Positions 1 through 9,237 of a DNA stretch of 22,243 bases are shown one piece after another. Within the stretch, counting starts at the first letter, position 1, and each line of letters begins with the position of its first letter. The position numbers and the translations under genes are program-made. This stretch comes from Silene noctiflora. Its lineage: Eukaryota; Streptophyta; Magnoliopsida; Caryophyllales; Caryophyllaceae. The stretch covers positions 187,977-210,219 of the forward strand of contig VHZZ01000212.1 of NCBI GenBank assembly GCA_009801015.1. Direction: 5' to 3'. The notes beneath the pieces were generated by a model. It ran no database searches. It saw only the letters and a list, made by a program, of their open reading frames with translations, and was not told the origin of the DNA.

Positions 1-93
1 ATTCACCGCCTCCCGTGGATTCGACCCCTACATACTACATTTCTTGTGTTGTACCGCTAGGGTATTTTTGCATAGGTGTGCGACCGCCTATCA
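1..93. other. possible end of an older LTR retroelement
   Basis: No coding frame is visible. The stretch runs up to the dinucleotide ca at 92-93, directly abutting the tgtaacaccc terminus of the retroelement LTR at 94. The segment around 10-30 (cccgtggattcgacccctac) resembles sequence often found near the 3' end of plant LTRs. That resemblance is from memory and unverified, so this may simply be the insertion target. Confidence 0.25.
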
Positions 94-984
94 TGTAACA
101 CCCCCATCTACCAAGGAGTTTTAATCAGACCTTCCCCAGCAGATACGGGCGTCACCATCTCGGTTGCCTGAGGAATAGTATATCATAACGTCAATAAAAG
201 AACTATTACAATAATTACATATTTAAACTCGACATAAAATAGGTACAACTGATGAGGCTACACAACTACGATAAGACTACACATACCAATACTCGGTGAA
301 AGACGCATCCCTCCAGTACACCTAGACAAGCTCCATATCAACACCTGCTAGACTGAATGCTCACCATAAAGGATCACAGCAGAAACACAATAAGAAGAAC
401 ACGGATAAAACCACACAAGGTCAGTAACTGAAGAACACCATACTAAACACAGCATATACAAACATAAACCCCAACTCCAGTGCATCACCACCCATCTGAC
501 TAACACCGAGGTGTAGTCCTGCCAGATTACTAGTCGCAACCATTAATCCACACCGCCAATAGGGACCACAGCCTTACCACCTAAGCCCCGCTCAACACCA
601 TAGAGCGAATAACCCAATGATTATTAATGTGCATATTCCCCTTGTGACGGGAACCACAAGGGGTGAACAAGGGCGTGAAGTCATTCCCGAAAATGACTTC
701 ACTTAGCCGGGGATGCTCCCCACACATACACAAAACAGAATACCGCACCATCAACACCACCGCGCATTATACATAACATCATTCAACAGTACCGAGTAGG
801 AAAACCTACCTTTAGCGATCCACGACTAGCATCACATCCCTATGACTTCTAAACAACCATCTACTACACCTAACAACAAAAAAGACATACCCTTATTACT
901 AACAAGCATAACCCCAACAAACTCAAGGATGACAATGATGATGATGACTTACCTATGCCTGACACAACGGCGAAAAGGCCCAAC
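94..984 (-). repeat. 3' LTR of the gag-only element, U3 end missing or replaced
   Basis: This copy aligns with 4837-5724 almost without interruption from tgtaacaccc up to the shared cggcgaaaaggcc segment near 968-980, then similarity stops. The part that should carry the TATA box and the start of U3 (about 365 bp in the other copy) is not recognisable. In its place are unrelated sequence, a 34-base C run and a different palindrome cluster. No TGTAATACCC terminus is seen on its right side. Confidence 0.7.
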
Positions 985-1076
985 AAGTATGACTAGGTAA
1001 CCTTATGTCAACATGATACCTTCGCGACCGACTCGACAAAACACAAGGACGACATATGGCTCAACAAACCCCCTCG

Positions 1077-1077
<1 letters not shown>

Positions 1078-1111
<34 letters not shown>
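1078..1111. repeat. 34-base cytosine homopolymer
   Basis: An uninterrupted run of C lies just beyond the point where the left LTR stops matching its partner. It may be a true homopolymer or an assembly artefact. The glycine-rich reading frame across it on the minus strand (1008-1217) has no other support. Confidence 0.9.
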
Positions 1112-1156
1112 ATGATCCCATGCCACGAAACATGGTCTCAGCTCTTGATCTAAGGC

Positions 1157-1342
1157 ACTCGATCAAGTGATGACCGTTCTCGATCGAGTACCTAGTATTT
1201 GATCGAGTTGTCTTCACTCGGTCGAATACATAAGGATTAGAATATACTCAGAATATGTCTACAACTTACTCGATAAAGTAGTCTATACTCGATCGAGTAT
1301 GGGGTAAGGTACTCAGTCGAGTTCGCCATACTCGGTCAAGTA
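1157..1342. repeat. phased palindrome array right of the partial LTR, eight copies
   Basis: Variants of actcgatcgagt are centred near 1162.5, 1183.5, 1202.5, 1221.5, 1273.5, 1292.5, 1316.5 and 1335.5, mostly 19-21 bp apart (one gap of 24 and one of about 52). Most copies are imperfect, so this array looks more decayed than the one at 5891-5981. It occupies the place where the U3 array of the left LTR would be expected, but the surrounding sequence does not align with the other LTR. Confidence 0.75.
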
Positions 1343-1345
1343 TGT

Positions 1346-1579
1346 TCAAGTCATGATCTCCCAAATTCGGCAAAATGCAAAGCAAACAAAGAAACATGCA
1401 AGGTTCGGGATTTATCCCCGACATCATCGTATTTTCATACAAGTATAAAGAAAACCAGTCATGCGCATGGCCTTATGAAGATTACATCACCTACTAAATA
1501 TCCAAAGACCGAAACAACAGAATAAAATCCAACACAAGTCTAATAATACAGCTATGAAATAAGAACGACAACTCAAGGT
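1346..1579. other. retroelement internal spacer, no gene seen
   Basis: AT-rich DNA lies between the left palindrome array and the end of the gag-like gene. I see no coding frame and no clear polypurine tract or LTR start. A short inverted repeat around 1410-1424 (cgggatttatccccg) is the only local structure noticed. Confidence 0.4.
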
Positions 1580-3155
1580 TAGTCGCCGAGATCTTCCTCC
1601 ATCCTTTCTCCATCTCCTCATTGCCTCCAGCTCCTGACGTGCCAACTCCTGAGATACTCGCTACATCCACTCCTCCGGTGACAGCTCATGTCCCTGTCCC
1701 TGTCCCCCCTCCGCTCCACCATGGTGCAAGGCTCGCATAAGGATAACTCTCCAGGACTCCCTACGTGGCCTTGTCTACCCCGTACCTATGAAACACACCG
1801 CTATCATCCCTCACTCCATGGCAACACACCAGTTGGGCCAAGTTAGTCCCCACATCTTGGAGAATAGTCATCTAATGTAGATTCCGGAGCACCAACGTGT
1901 TCGACACACGCTCCGTGAGCTCACTCACCTGCATCTGATGGCTGTAAGAGGGTGGGTAGTCGGGGTACTGGTACTGGGGTGGTCCCTGCTGAACAAACAG
2001 TGGTCCTCCAACCACCTCCCTAGCCCTCCGGGGTCCTCAACCCTCCCTAGGTACTAGGTCCTCCACCCTAACATGGTCTCCCCCAACCGGCTCTAGCAAC
2101 TCCATAAGGAGGTCATCTATTATCAGATAGGTCTGGTGGGGAAGGTCGACCTCCTCACTATCAGGTGCAGCCTCCGCTAAAGGCTCGGTCGCAGGAAGAT
2201 GGGTCGCATCAGGTACTCCCATCCAACTCCTACCCCTCACCCTCCAAGCTAGACCTCCACCCTCCATCACTCGCAACCACTTCTGTTAAATGAAGTAGGT
2301 CTTATCCAAGGTCAGGACAACGACACTCATGGATTTGAGGGCAGAGGAAGCCTCAAATTCCGTCAACCTCTCAGCTAACCGAGTGACAATATCCCCGCAA
2401 TTGAGGTGGCGAGTCGAAGACTGAGCCATCAAAGCCAAGCTAGCACACACTATCGACGGTGCACTATAAGCCCAACGCTTCTCTCGGGCGGGATTGAGAT
2501 AAGAGAGCGACAACATGACCTCGAGTGAGTTTAGCTTACTCACACCCTTCCTTCCGTACAACAAATAAGTCAAAGACCTAAAGAAGATATTCAGGGTCAT
2601 ATGCTGCACATCATTGATCAGCATCGCACTCGAGGTAGGGGCAGCTCTACCGTTGAGCAAGGGTAGGTAAGTACTCGCTCCACACTCAGTCGGTACATCT
2701 CTATAGTATCCCATCTTAGGCCGAGCAAGCCTAAGATGGTCAACAAACTGGTCTAAGGTCAAGCAGAAACTGGTGTTCATCAACCGAAAACTCACCGTCT
2801 TCCCAGCCACGTCATAAGAGAAGGAGCTCATGAACTCCAAGGTCAGAAAAGCATAAGAATGCTTCCTCAGCCGATACAAACCCTCCAAACCCAAAACCTC
2901 GAAGATGTGTTGGACATCAGTCTCAATCCCCAGCTCCTCCAACGCACCCGTATCAATGCACCTTGTTGGCTTCAAGGTGCGACTCATCAAATTCACAAAG
3001 GCTTCCCTTTGCTCGAAGTCACGGAAAGCTACCGTCGTATATTGGGATACCAGTGGGACAACGGGCCCTCAGCTTCCCTCTCCTACCTCCTCCGCGGCGG
3101 CCAAATTGACTCTAGTCCTCTTGCTCGGAGGTCGGGCGACAACGTTCCTCAGCAT
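1580..3155 (-). pseudogene. decayed gag-like gene (Athila ORF1-like)
   Basis: Reading from an ATG at 3155, one minus-strand frame runs through in-frame stops TGA (3069-3071), TAA (2286-2288), TGA (2037-2039) and TAG (1872-1874). A different frame then continues to about 1580, with a TAG at 1661-1663. The longest open piece (2286-2996) has segments such as TRCIDTGALEELGI, LTLEFMSSFSYDV and VSFRLMNTSFCLTLDQF. Their order resembles the capsid-like ORF1 of plant Athila-type retroelements. After it come acidic and proline/tyrosine/glutamine-rich stretches (about 2030-1940) and a charged, probably coiled-coil tail. No zinc knuckle is visible. The product would have packaged element RNA in a cytoplasmic particle. 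The family assignment is by eye; protein-coding origin is more certain than the exact clade. Confidence 0.55.
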
Positions 3156-3796
3156 CTGTATCAACATAGTTAGCCAACATCGGGTTTTTCAAATAAAAGT
3201 GGAAAATTTCAAATGTTATTTACAAAAGAAAACAAGGCTTAAGATGAATTTCCGTCGCAAAACATGTGAAATTTTGGAAGCCAAAACATAAACTTACTAA
3301 TTCCTTTTACTCTTGCAAATCGTAAAAGATGGTTTAACATATCAAAATTCAAGGTGTGGGCAAATTCTAGCAAGAATCTGGGCTAATTTTACCAAATTAA
3401 GCTTAGCATACCAATTCTTACAATGAAATCGGGACAAAATTTCCGCTTGTGCACTCAAAAAGTTGAAGTTTTAAGACGAATTTTCGATGGAAAATAGCTA
3501 AAATCAAGCGCCGAATAGGGTAATACTATCATCTCCCACCCTTTTCCAACTTCTAAAGATAGATTAGGATGAAAAAATTCAAAAATTTAGGACAAACCCT
3601 AGAAAATCCGGGTTGAATATTACGAAAATTCGGCTAAGTTTATCGTTCTAGCATCAATAGCAAGGGATTCCAGATGTTTCTAGCAAAATTTAACAATTAA
3701 AAAGCAAACTTAAGGCATAAAATCAAAAATTTCAGAATTTATTATACTCATGGTTTCCCTAATTGCTTCAAAATCAAAAGAGAAAACTGAAATTAC
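3156..3796 (-). other. predicted 641-bp intron in the gag leader
   Basis: On the minus strand a good donor, caag|gtaatt, begins at 3796. An acceptor, ttgatacag, ends at 3156, immediately before the ATG of the gag-like gene at 3155-3153. The interval is T-rich and has no long reading frame. Splicing would bring the leader directly to the start codon. This is read from splice-site consensus only. Confidence 0.4.
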
Positions 3797-3945
3797 CTTG
3801 AATTAGTTTGCCAATTGAACCAAGTGGATGAACTAAAAGGATTTGAAAGAACAAAAACACAAATTCTTGTTGTAGTAAGTAAGGTTTTTGAGAGATTTTT
3901 GGTTTAGAAAGAAGGATTTAAGTGTAAAGAATGAGGAAGATTGAA

Positions 3946-3951
3946 GATATA
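3946..3951 (-). promoter_or_regulatory. weak TATA-like box ahead of the gag leader
   Basis: The minus strand reads cttatatcttc around this point, 42 bp after the palindrome array and ahead of a pyrimidine-rich leader (about 3920-3800). The array-TATA-leader order repeats what is seen in the LTR. The element therefore seems to carry a second, internal promoter-like module. The motif itself is weak. Confidence 0.3.
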
Positions 3952-3993
3952 AGCCCCGAAAATTTTAAAGATCCCGTGTTCTGTAACAGCGGC

Positions 3994-4180
3994 ACTCGAT
4001 CGAGTGTTTATGGTAATCGGTCGAGTAGCCTCTACTCGATCGAGGTAAGGGTGCTCGGTCGAGTACGTATGAAACAAAATTTTTGCCAATTCTGCCAATT
4101 ATGGAAACTCAGTCGAGTGTCCACACGCTCGGCCGAGTAAGGCCTATTCGGTCGAGTAGTCCCTTTTACTCGGTCAAGTA
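3994..4180. repeat. phased palindrome array inside the element, eight copies
   Basis: Palindromes related to actcgatcgagt are centred near 3999.5, 4020.5, 4039.5, 4058.5, 4112.5, 4132.5, 4151.5 and 4173.5. Within the two groups of four the spacing is 19-22 bp. Several copies read cggtcg instead of cgatcg. The array lies some 640 bp inside the primer site and about 42 bp upstream (minus strand) of a TATA-like sequence leading into the gag leader. Confidence 0.8.
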
Positions 4181-4239
4181 AGCCCAAAACGAGCAACAGC
4201 TTATCATGTGTTGATTGGTCACTCCTGCAAAACAACAAT

Positions 4240-4821
4240 TCGCCCGGAGTCTAAGGCGTAATTAGAACTCATCACTAGTTATCTCTCGTACCAACACTAT
4301 CCACTACTCATCACTTTACATGCAATAAAACACCACAACAGAACATTATAGAACTATTATGTACAATCCATTATTATGTACAACGATGTTATATCTTATT
4401 CACATACATATTTAGTCTACAACGCGAACATGTTCATACCATTTATCGAATACTGCAAACAGGTAAACCAGTTATTATCATACATACCACCACATAGCCA
4501 CACACATGCTTTAATATATCCTACTTGTCTCATCCACATAATTATGCACACAATAGTTAAGGCAATCATGTATCATATAGGCTACCAACTACACACGACG
4601 TTACGTCTGCACATATATCTTGCACACCACACACGTGTTCGCACAATCCCTGACTCAATATCCGAATTCGAAGAGGCTAGCTTAAACATAATTGGGCCAG
4701 GATTTTGAAATGAGGGCGCCTACCCACCCAAAATCAATTGCAAAGGGACTCCCAACATACATACAACAGATTCATATTATTTGACTCTCTACGTTCATTA
4801 GTTACAGGTTCCAAAATCGTC
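4240..4821 (-). other. untranslated leader of the gag-only element
   Basis: This is about 580 bp between the primer site and the internal palindrome array. It is AC-rich on the plus strand, with many cacaca and cataca stretches. The reading frame at 4376-4708 on the plus strand is antisense to the element and shows no domain. I see no coding content. Confidence 0.5.
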
Positions 4822-4833
4822 GCTCTGATACCA
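4822..4833 (-). other. primer binding site, initiator-Met tRNA type
   Basis: The minus strand reads TGGTATCAGAGC, the complement of the 3' end of plant initiator methionine tRNA. It lies three bases after the GGGTGTTACA end of the LTR at 4837. It marks the start of minus-strand cDNA synthesis and fixes the element's orientation. Confidence 0.85.
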
Positions 4834-5860
4834 CTTTGTAACACCCCCATCTACCAAGGAGCCTTAACCTGACCTTTCCCAGCAGATACGAGCGTCACAT
4901 CTCAGTTGCCCGAGGAATAGTATATCATAACGTCAATAAAAGAACTATTACAATAATTACATATTTAAACTCGACATAAAATAGGTACAACCGGTGAGGC
5001 TACACAACTACGATGAGACAACACATGCCAAGACTCGGTGAAAGACGCGTCCCTCCACTACACCTAGACAAGCTCCATATCACCACCTGCTAGACTAACT
5101 GCTCACCATAAAGGATCATAGCAAAAACACAACAAGAAGAACACAGACAAAACCACACAAGGATAGTAACTAAAGAACACCATACTAAACACAACATATA
5201 CAAACATAAACCCCAACTCCAGTGCATCACCATCCATCTGACTAACACCGAGGTGTAGTCCTGCTAGATTACCAGTCGCAACAAGTAATCTACACCGCCA
5301 GTGGGGACCGCAGCCTTACCACCTAAGCCCCGCTCAACACCATAGAGTGAATAACCCAATGATCATTAGTGTGCACATCCCCCTTGTGACGGGAACCACA
5401 AGGGGCGAACAAGGGCGTGAAGCCATTCCCGAAAATGACTNCACTCANCCGGNNACGCACCCCACACATACACAAAACAGAATACCACACTATCAATACC
5501 ACCACGCATTATACATAACATCATTCAACAGTACTGAGTAAGAAAAACTACCTTTAGTGATCCACGACTAGCATCACATCCCTATGACTTCAAAAAAACC
5601 ATCTACTTCACTTAACAACAAAGACATACCCTTATTACTAACAACCATAACCCCAACAAACTCAAGGATGACAGTGATGATGATGACTTACCTATGCCTG
5701 ACATACCGGCGAAAAGGCCGCAACCCGACTCGAGCCTCCATTTCCATGGTAGACTCCAAAGATGAAGGATTAGAAAAGGGGTGGTGAGAGATGAAGAGTG
5801 TCATCGATCTAGGTTTAGGAGAAATTAAAAGAAAAAACTGATTTGGGTTTACGACATCGC

Positions 5861-5873
5861 GATTTATATTATA
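5861..5873 (-). promoter_or_regulatory. putative TATA box in the 5' LTR
   Basis: The minus strand reads TATAATATAAATC, about 18 bp downstream of the last palindrome of the LTR cluster. It is followed by a CT-rich leader, the expected layout for an LTR promoter. Transcription starting here is an inference. Confidence 0.5.
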
Positions 5874-5890
5874 ACGTTGAACCAAACTTA

Positions 5891-5981
5891 CTTGATCGAG
5901 TGCAGGACATACTCGATCGACTGGCCTCTACTCGATCGAGTCTCTAGACTACTCGATCGAGTAGTCCATGCTAGATCGAGT
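5891..5981. repeat. phased palindrome array in the 5' LTR, five copies
   Basis: Copies of the palindrome actcgatcgagt, some with one or two changes, are centred near 5895.5, 5916.5, 5935.5, 5956.5 and 5975.5. The spacings are 21, 19, 21 and 19 bp, close to two helical turns. Spacer sequences differ, so the palindrome itself is what is kept. Each copy holds two CpG sites. The array lies directly upstream (minus strand) of the LTR TATA-like box, which suggests a bank of binding sites for a dimeric factor. Confidence 0.8.
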
Positions 5982-6180
5982 TCCCCTAACCTAAGACTGA
6001 TAAGTCTCAAGGTCTGTTCTAACAAAAGTCCCAAAGTCAAACATGTGTCTAAGGTCAGTCAACGAGGTCCTATGAGAACGGGTATTACAATAATTTCCCA
6101 AGTATGAGGATAAGTGAGAAGTCAAAGTTTCATTTTACAGAAAGTTTTAGATGAAGAAGTAATTCTACAACGATCATTGA

Positions 6181-6845
6181 TCATGGCAAACTTTTTGAGG
6201 TGCTCATTAAGAGTAAACTTTTAACATAAAGCTCTCCAGTAGGAGAACGAGCCCAGTTATCGTAATCCTTCTGATTGGAGTCATATATCGGCATAACACA
6301 AATTTTGATGGCCCAATCCTCCTTAAAAAGTTTCCTAATGAGCTCAATATATTCCAAAACTGAGACGGTACGTAGAATAGGATCTTTCACCATTAAACCG
6401 GACATTGATATAGGAGGTTGGAAGCCAAAACTAGTTACACCAGACGACGATTGTCCATCAATCCACTTAGAAGATAAATATATTGAGGGTAGAATCAAAA
6501 CCAAACTTCCACCCAAGATTAGGAAAAACAAGCTCGATTCTATGAATGATACTCCTACAACCCCAAAAAGAGTTTGACCCATTTTTAATAGACTCAAGAT
6601 AATTCAAAGTATCATTACAGAAAATCTTGAATAAAAAACACGATTGAGTCAGGAATCTCTGCAGATAATAATTTTCCATGCCAATTTTCCCAACAAAGCT
6701 TATTCATACACTTGACATTTCGAATTCCAAGCCCTCCTTCAGTCTTACGGGTACTAAAAAAATTCTTATTACACCAGCGAATAGGTTTTGTCGATTTAGT
6801 ACCAATCCACCAAAAATGTGACAACAAGAAATTAATTAATAACAC
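6181..6845 (-). pseudogene. LINE reverse transcriptase C-terminal fragment (zf-RVT region)
   Basis: Three overlapping minus-strand frames read in order as the C-terminal part of a plant LINE ORF2. First (6845-6615) comes the FWWIGTK and KTEGGLGIRNVKCMNKLCW block typical of the end of the RT/thumb region. Next (within 6679-6467) is NGSNSFWGCRSII. Then (6597-6181) come SKWIDG and a W-A-R-S-P-T-G-E-L-Y-V-K-S block matching the zf-RVT domain that follows the polymerase. At least two frameshifts separate the parts. The catalytic YxDD region would lie upstream (higher coordinates) and is absent, so this is a 5'-truncated or broken copy. It has no function by itself. Confidence 0.8.
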
Positions 6846-8264
6846 TTATGGGTATTTCTGAAAAAGATAATCATAAGGTAATACGTAAAGTTTTATAATG
6901 AGCACTCCTCTTACATTAAATGTTCTCTATATTTGTCCTATGATCACCTAAATAAATGTTATATTCCTCATTATTTTAAAGAGAAAAAAACCCTTTTATT
7001 TCTATACTAGCAATAAATTTTGGTACACCTCAATGTGTTTGATGTTCAATAATGGTTGAAACGACATATAGATATGGGCCAAGTGACCCCTACTAAACTT
7101 TTTCATCCCATGTTATCTTCGGCTCTCAAAAGATAGCGGGACCAAATTAAACATTTCATTCTTATTAAATTTATATTTATAAATTTTTAAGTGGGATTGT
7201 GAAATCAATTTAGAAGGAGGGATGTTACATTCTCTTGCTTTTATCTTGGGTGCATTATCAATAAGTTTTGAGTGATAAAAGATGGGTCCTTAAATCTGGT
7301 GAATTGGGGTAACGACTAACAAGGTATGTTGTTATTTTCATTTTCAAATTAGGAAAAGGATAATAATTAATTTCCAATTGGGGTAACAATTGTAGACCAT
7401 TCACTTTAATCCGTATTTGAGCCGGGTAGGATTACTAGGACAGTAATAAAGCGCTCCCTCTCGCGAGTTTTAACACTACTATATTCGTAGAGCTTGAACA
7501 CGAGAGTTCTAATTGAGTTAGAATAACTCATTACCGGTTAATCTAAGTGTTAATGAGGAATATATATTCGATTGTAATGTCATGCCTGTGGGCATTAATA
7601 TTAGAGTCATACTAATCTCACTTAGCTTGTAAGATCGATCTTTTGATGTTGTTGTTGTTCATGTTAGTTTTTTCAGGGGAAATGTTCATATTACTTTATA
7701 AGATTGATAGTCAGAAAAATTATTGGTGTTATATTTCAACTAGCAAACTCGGATATTTAAATGTATACGTAGAATGTCACGACGGTATAAGAAAATTGAA
7801 TACCACAATTTTACATTTACAATTTAGAAAAAGTAAGGTACTTGGGGTAGGCGGGTACATCGCTTTCCTAATCATGCAATATTTCTGTCATCTATTATTC
7901 TCTAAGCCTAATGTGTATATTTTTAGAAAGTCTTAAAGACACAATGCCAATAGGGTAACATTATCGGGGGATGACAAGATAAGAGCGACGGGACGAGTCA
8001 TGGCATAGAGTCGAAAAGCAAGAGAGGAACTTAAGAAATAAGAAGAAAAGAAGGCATGAAAAAAAGTTAACTGTTGATGTTTGGTAATGGCATGTGCCTC
8101 TCTCATCATTACTTTGCATATCACCATCAATTTGCTCTTTAAGCTATCCATTCTCTTTTCAAAAACCCACCCAACCCTTAATTATTGTAGATACATTGTT
8201 CATCTTCTCAGTCGTGTTGTACTTCCTACATAATGATTGAGTTTTGTTTCTTGAAATTATCGGT
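6846..8264. other. AT-rich intergenic region, no supported gene
   Basis: I find no recognisable protein, RNA gene or mobile element. Short local repetition occurs, such as two copies of aattggggtaac at 7301-7387. Open frames at 7643-7936 (plus) and 7933-8151 (minus) start from non-ATG codons and show no domain. Confidence 0.5.
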
Positions 8265-8850
8265 GGCCTTTTGGCGGTCCGGCCCGGTCCGGTCCATGGG
8301 TTGATTTTTTAAGGCCCGTGTGTCACACTTTGAGCTCGAGTTGGCATGGCCTAGCCCTACCAAAAAGATAAAAGAAAAGGTTAAATTTATCCATCACAGA
8401 TCGACTTAGTCACGGGCTTGTTCAGGGGTATACCCAGCTCCTCTTTGCCCTATCCGACCTACCAGGTCGGTTCATGGTCTAGTGGACCAAGCTTGACTCG
8501 TATCTGGGTACGAACAAAATTGAAATTTCCGGTTCAATAAAACCTAAATTTCCAAAAATATTTGGTTGGATCGACTTCGGGTACGAATGGATCAGGTTTG
8601 AATTTGGTTCATTTTCCAATAGTGGATTTGGATATGAGTTTTTAAATAGTGTCGGGTATGGGTTATCAGGAGTTGAGTTTGGATCAGATTTTTTTTCTTT
8701 GGGCCGATTCAGTTTCGGTTGGGTTTGCGCCATAATTGCCATTAAAAAATGAGTTTTCTTAAAATTTGTGCTTGTGTCTTAGACTACAAACAGGTCAATC
8801 AGTTCGGGTCGGGTTAGATTAAAAAATGAGTCATTTTGTGTTTGGGTCAT
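8265..8850. repeat. degenerate GGT/GGGT-rich tract, possibly a decayed MITE
   Basis: The tract starts with tandem ggtcc units (about 8276-8300), holds a small perfect stem at 8454-8470 (ccgacct-acc-aggtcgg) and continues with many degenerate units resembling ggtTtgg or gggtAtggg up to about 8820. On the minus strand this yields an Asn/Pro/Ser-rich open frame (8479-8742) that is a by-product of the repeats. Similar tracts occur in non-autonomous plant hAT elements. I could not find paired termini or a target duplication here. Confidence 0.35.
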
Positions 8851-8975
8851 TTTCATGTCTATTATTAACAAATTATTTAGGTATCATGGTCTACTTGCAA
8901 TGACAAACATTCGAGTAGAATCAATTCGGATATTTGATCATACTTGGTAGTCCGTTCCTCAGTTTGGCTATCATA

Positions 8976-9237
8976 TACTTCCTCCATTCAATTCCAGTCT
9001 ACCTATTTCATTTTTCTACACTATTCACAAATAAGTCTTTAATTTCAATTTTTGCTTAATACAACACGTGAAAATATATTCATGTGGGGTCTTGTTTGAT
9101 TCGTCTTTACGAGGACATTAAAAATATCTAACTTTTATAATTTTTGCAAATACGTAGCTAATGATATTTAGCGCTTAAAACGCGCGTTGAGAAACGTAAA
9201 AATGAAAGTGATAGAGTGGAGTTGAATGGAGGAAGTA
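8976..9237. mobile_element. Stowaway-like MITE with TA target duplication
   Basis: The left end reads cttcctccattcaattcca and the right end, reversed, reads cttcctccattcaactcca. The similarity continues for about 35 bp with a few mismatches. Each end is bordered by TA (8976-8977 and 9236-9237), the target site of Tc1/mariner elements. The body is 258 bp with no coding capacity. Length, TIR sequence and TA target fit the Stowaway group, whose transposase is supplied in trans. Confidence 0.85.

Larger units (their letters stand above)
94..6089 (-). mobile_element. gag-only LTR retrotransposon, minus strand, rearranged
   Basis: Two direct copies of about 890 bp (94-984 and 4837-5724) share the terminus tgtaacaccc and differ by scattered substitutions and small indels. 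On the minus strand the right copy runs from TGTAATACCC (ending at 6089) to GGGTGTTACA (at 4837). It is followed after 3 nt by a primer site matching plant initiator-Met tRNA, which sets the orientation. The internal region holds one decayed gag-like gene and no protease, reverse transcriptase or integrase that I can find, so the element would have depended on enzymes supplied in trans. The flanks (tatca left of 94, ataat right of 6089) do not match. The left LTR diverges after 984, so this is either one rearranged insertion or a recombinant of two. Confidence 0.75.
4837..6089 (-). repeat. 5' LTR of the gag-only element
   Basis: This 1253-bp LTR has near-inverted ends TGTAATACCC and GGGTGTTACA on the minus strand. 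Reading along the minus strand, it holds a cluster of five 12-bp palindromes (5981-5891), a TATA-like stretch (5873-5861), a pyrimidine-rich leader and then the body shared with the other LTR copy. This order suggests that U3, with enhancer-like repeats, precedes the transcription start. Four unresolved bases (N) lie at 5441, 5448, 5453 and 5454. Confidence 0.75.

Noticed and set aside
1008..1217. Minus-strand frame with a glycine run
   Set aside because: The run is the 34-base C homopolymer read as Gly codons; no other coding sign.
1157..1342. Regularly spaced repeats considered as a CRISPR array
   Set aside because: Repeats are 12-bp palindromes with 7-10 bp spacers in a plant retroelement, not 24-40 bp repeats with long spacers, and no cas genes occur.
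4376..4708. Plus-strand 110-codon frame, His/Tyr/Thr-rich
   Set aside because: Antisense to the retroelement leader, composition follows cacaca-like repeats, no domain.
7643..7936. Plus-strand 97-codon frame with hydrophobic start
   Set aside because: Starts at TTG, AT-rich, no recognised domain or signal; chance is the simplest explanation.
7933..8151. Minus-strand 72-codon frame
   Set aside because: No domain and no partner exons found; I could not support a gene.
8479..8742. Minus-strand Asn/Pro/Ser-rich frame
   Set aside because: Produced by degenerate GGGT-type repeats; not a plausible protein.
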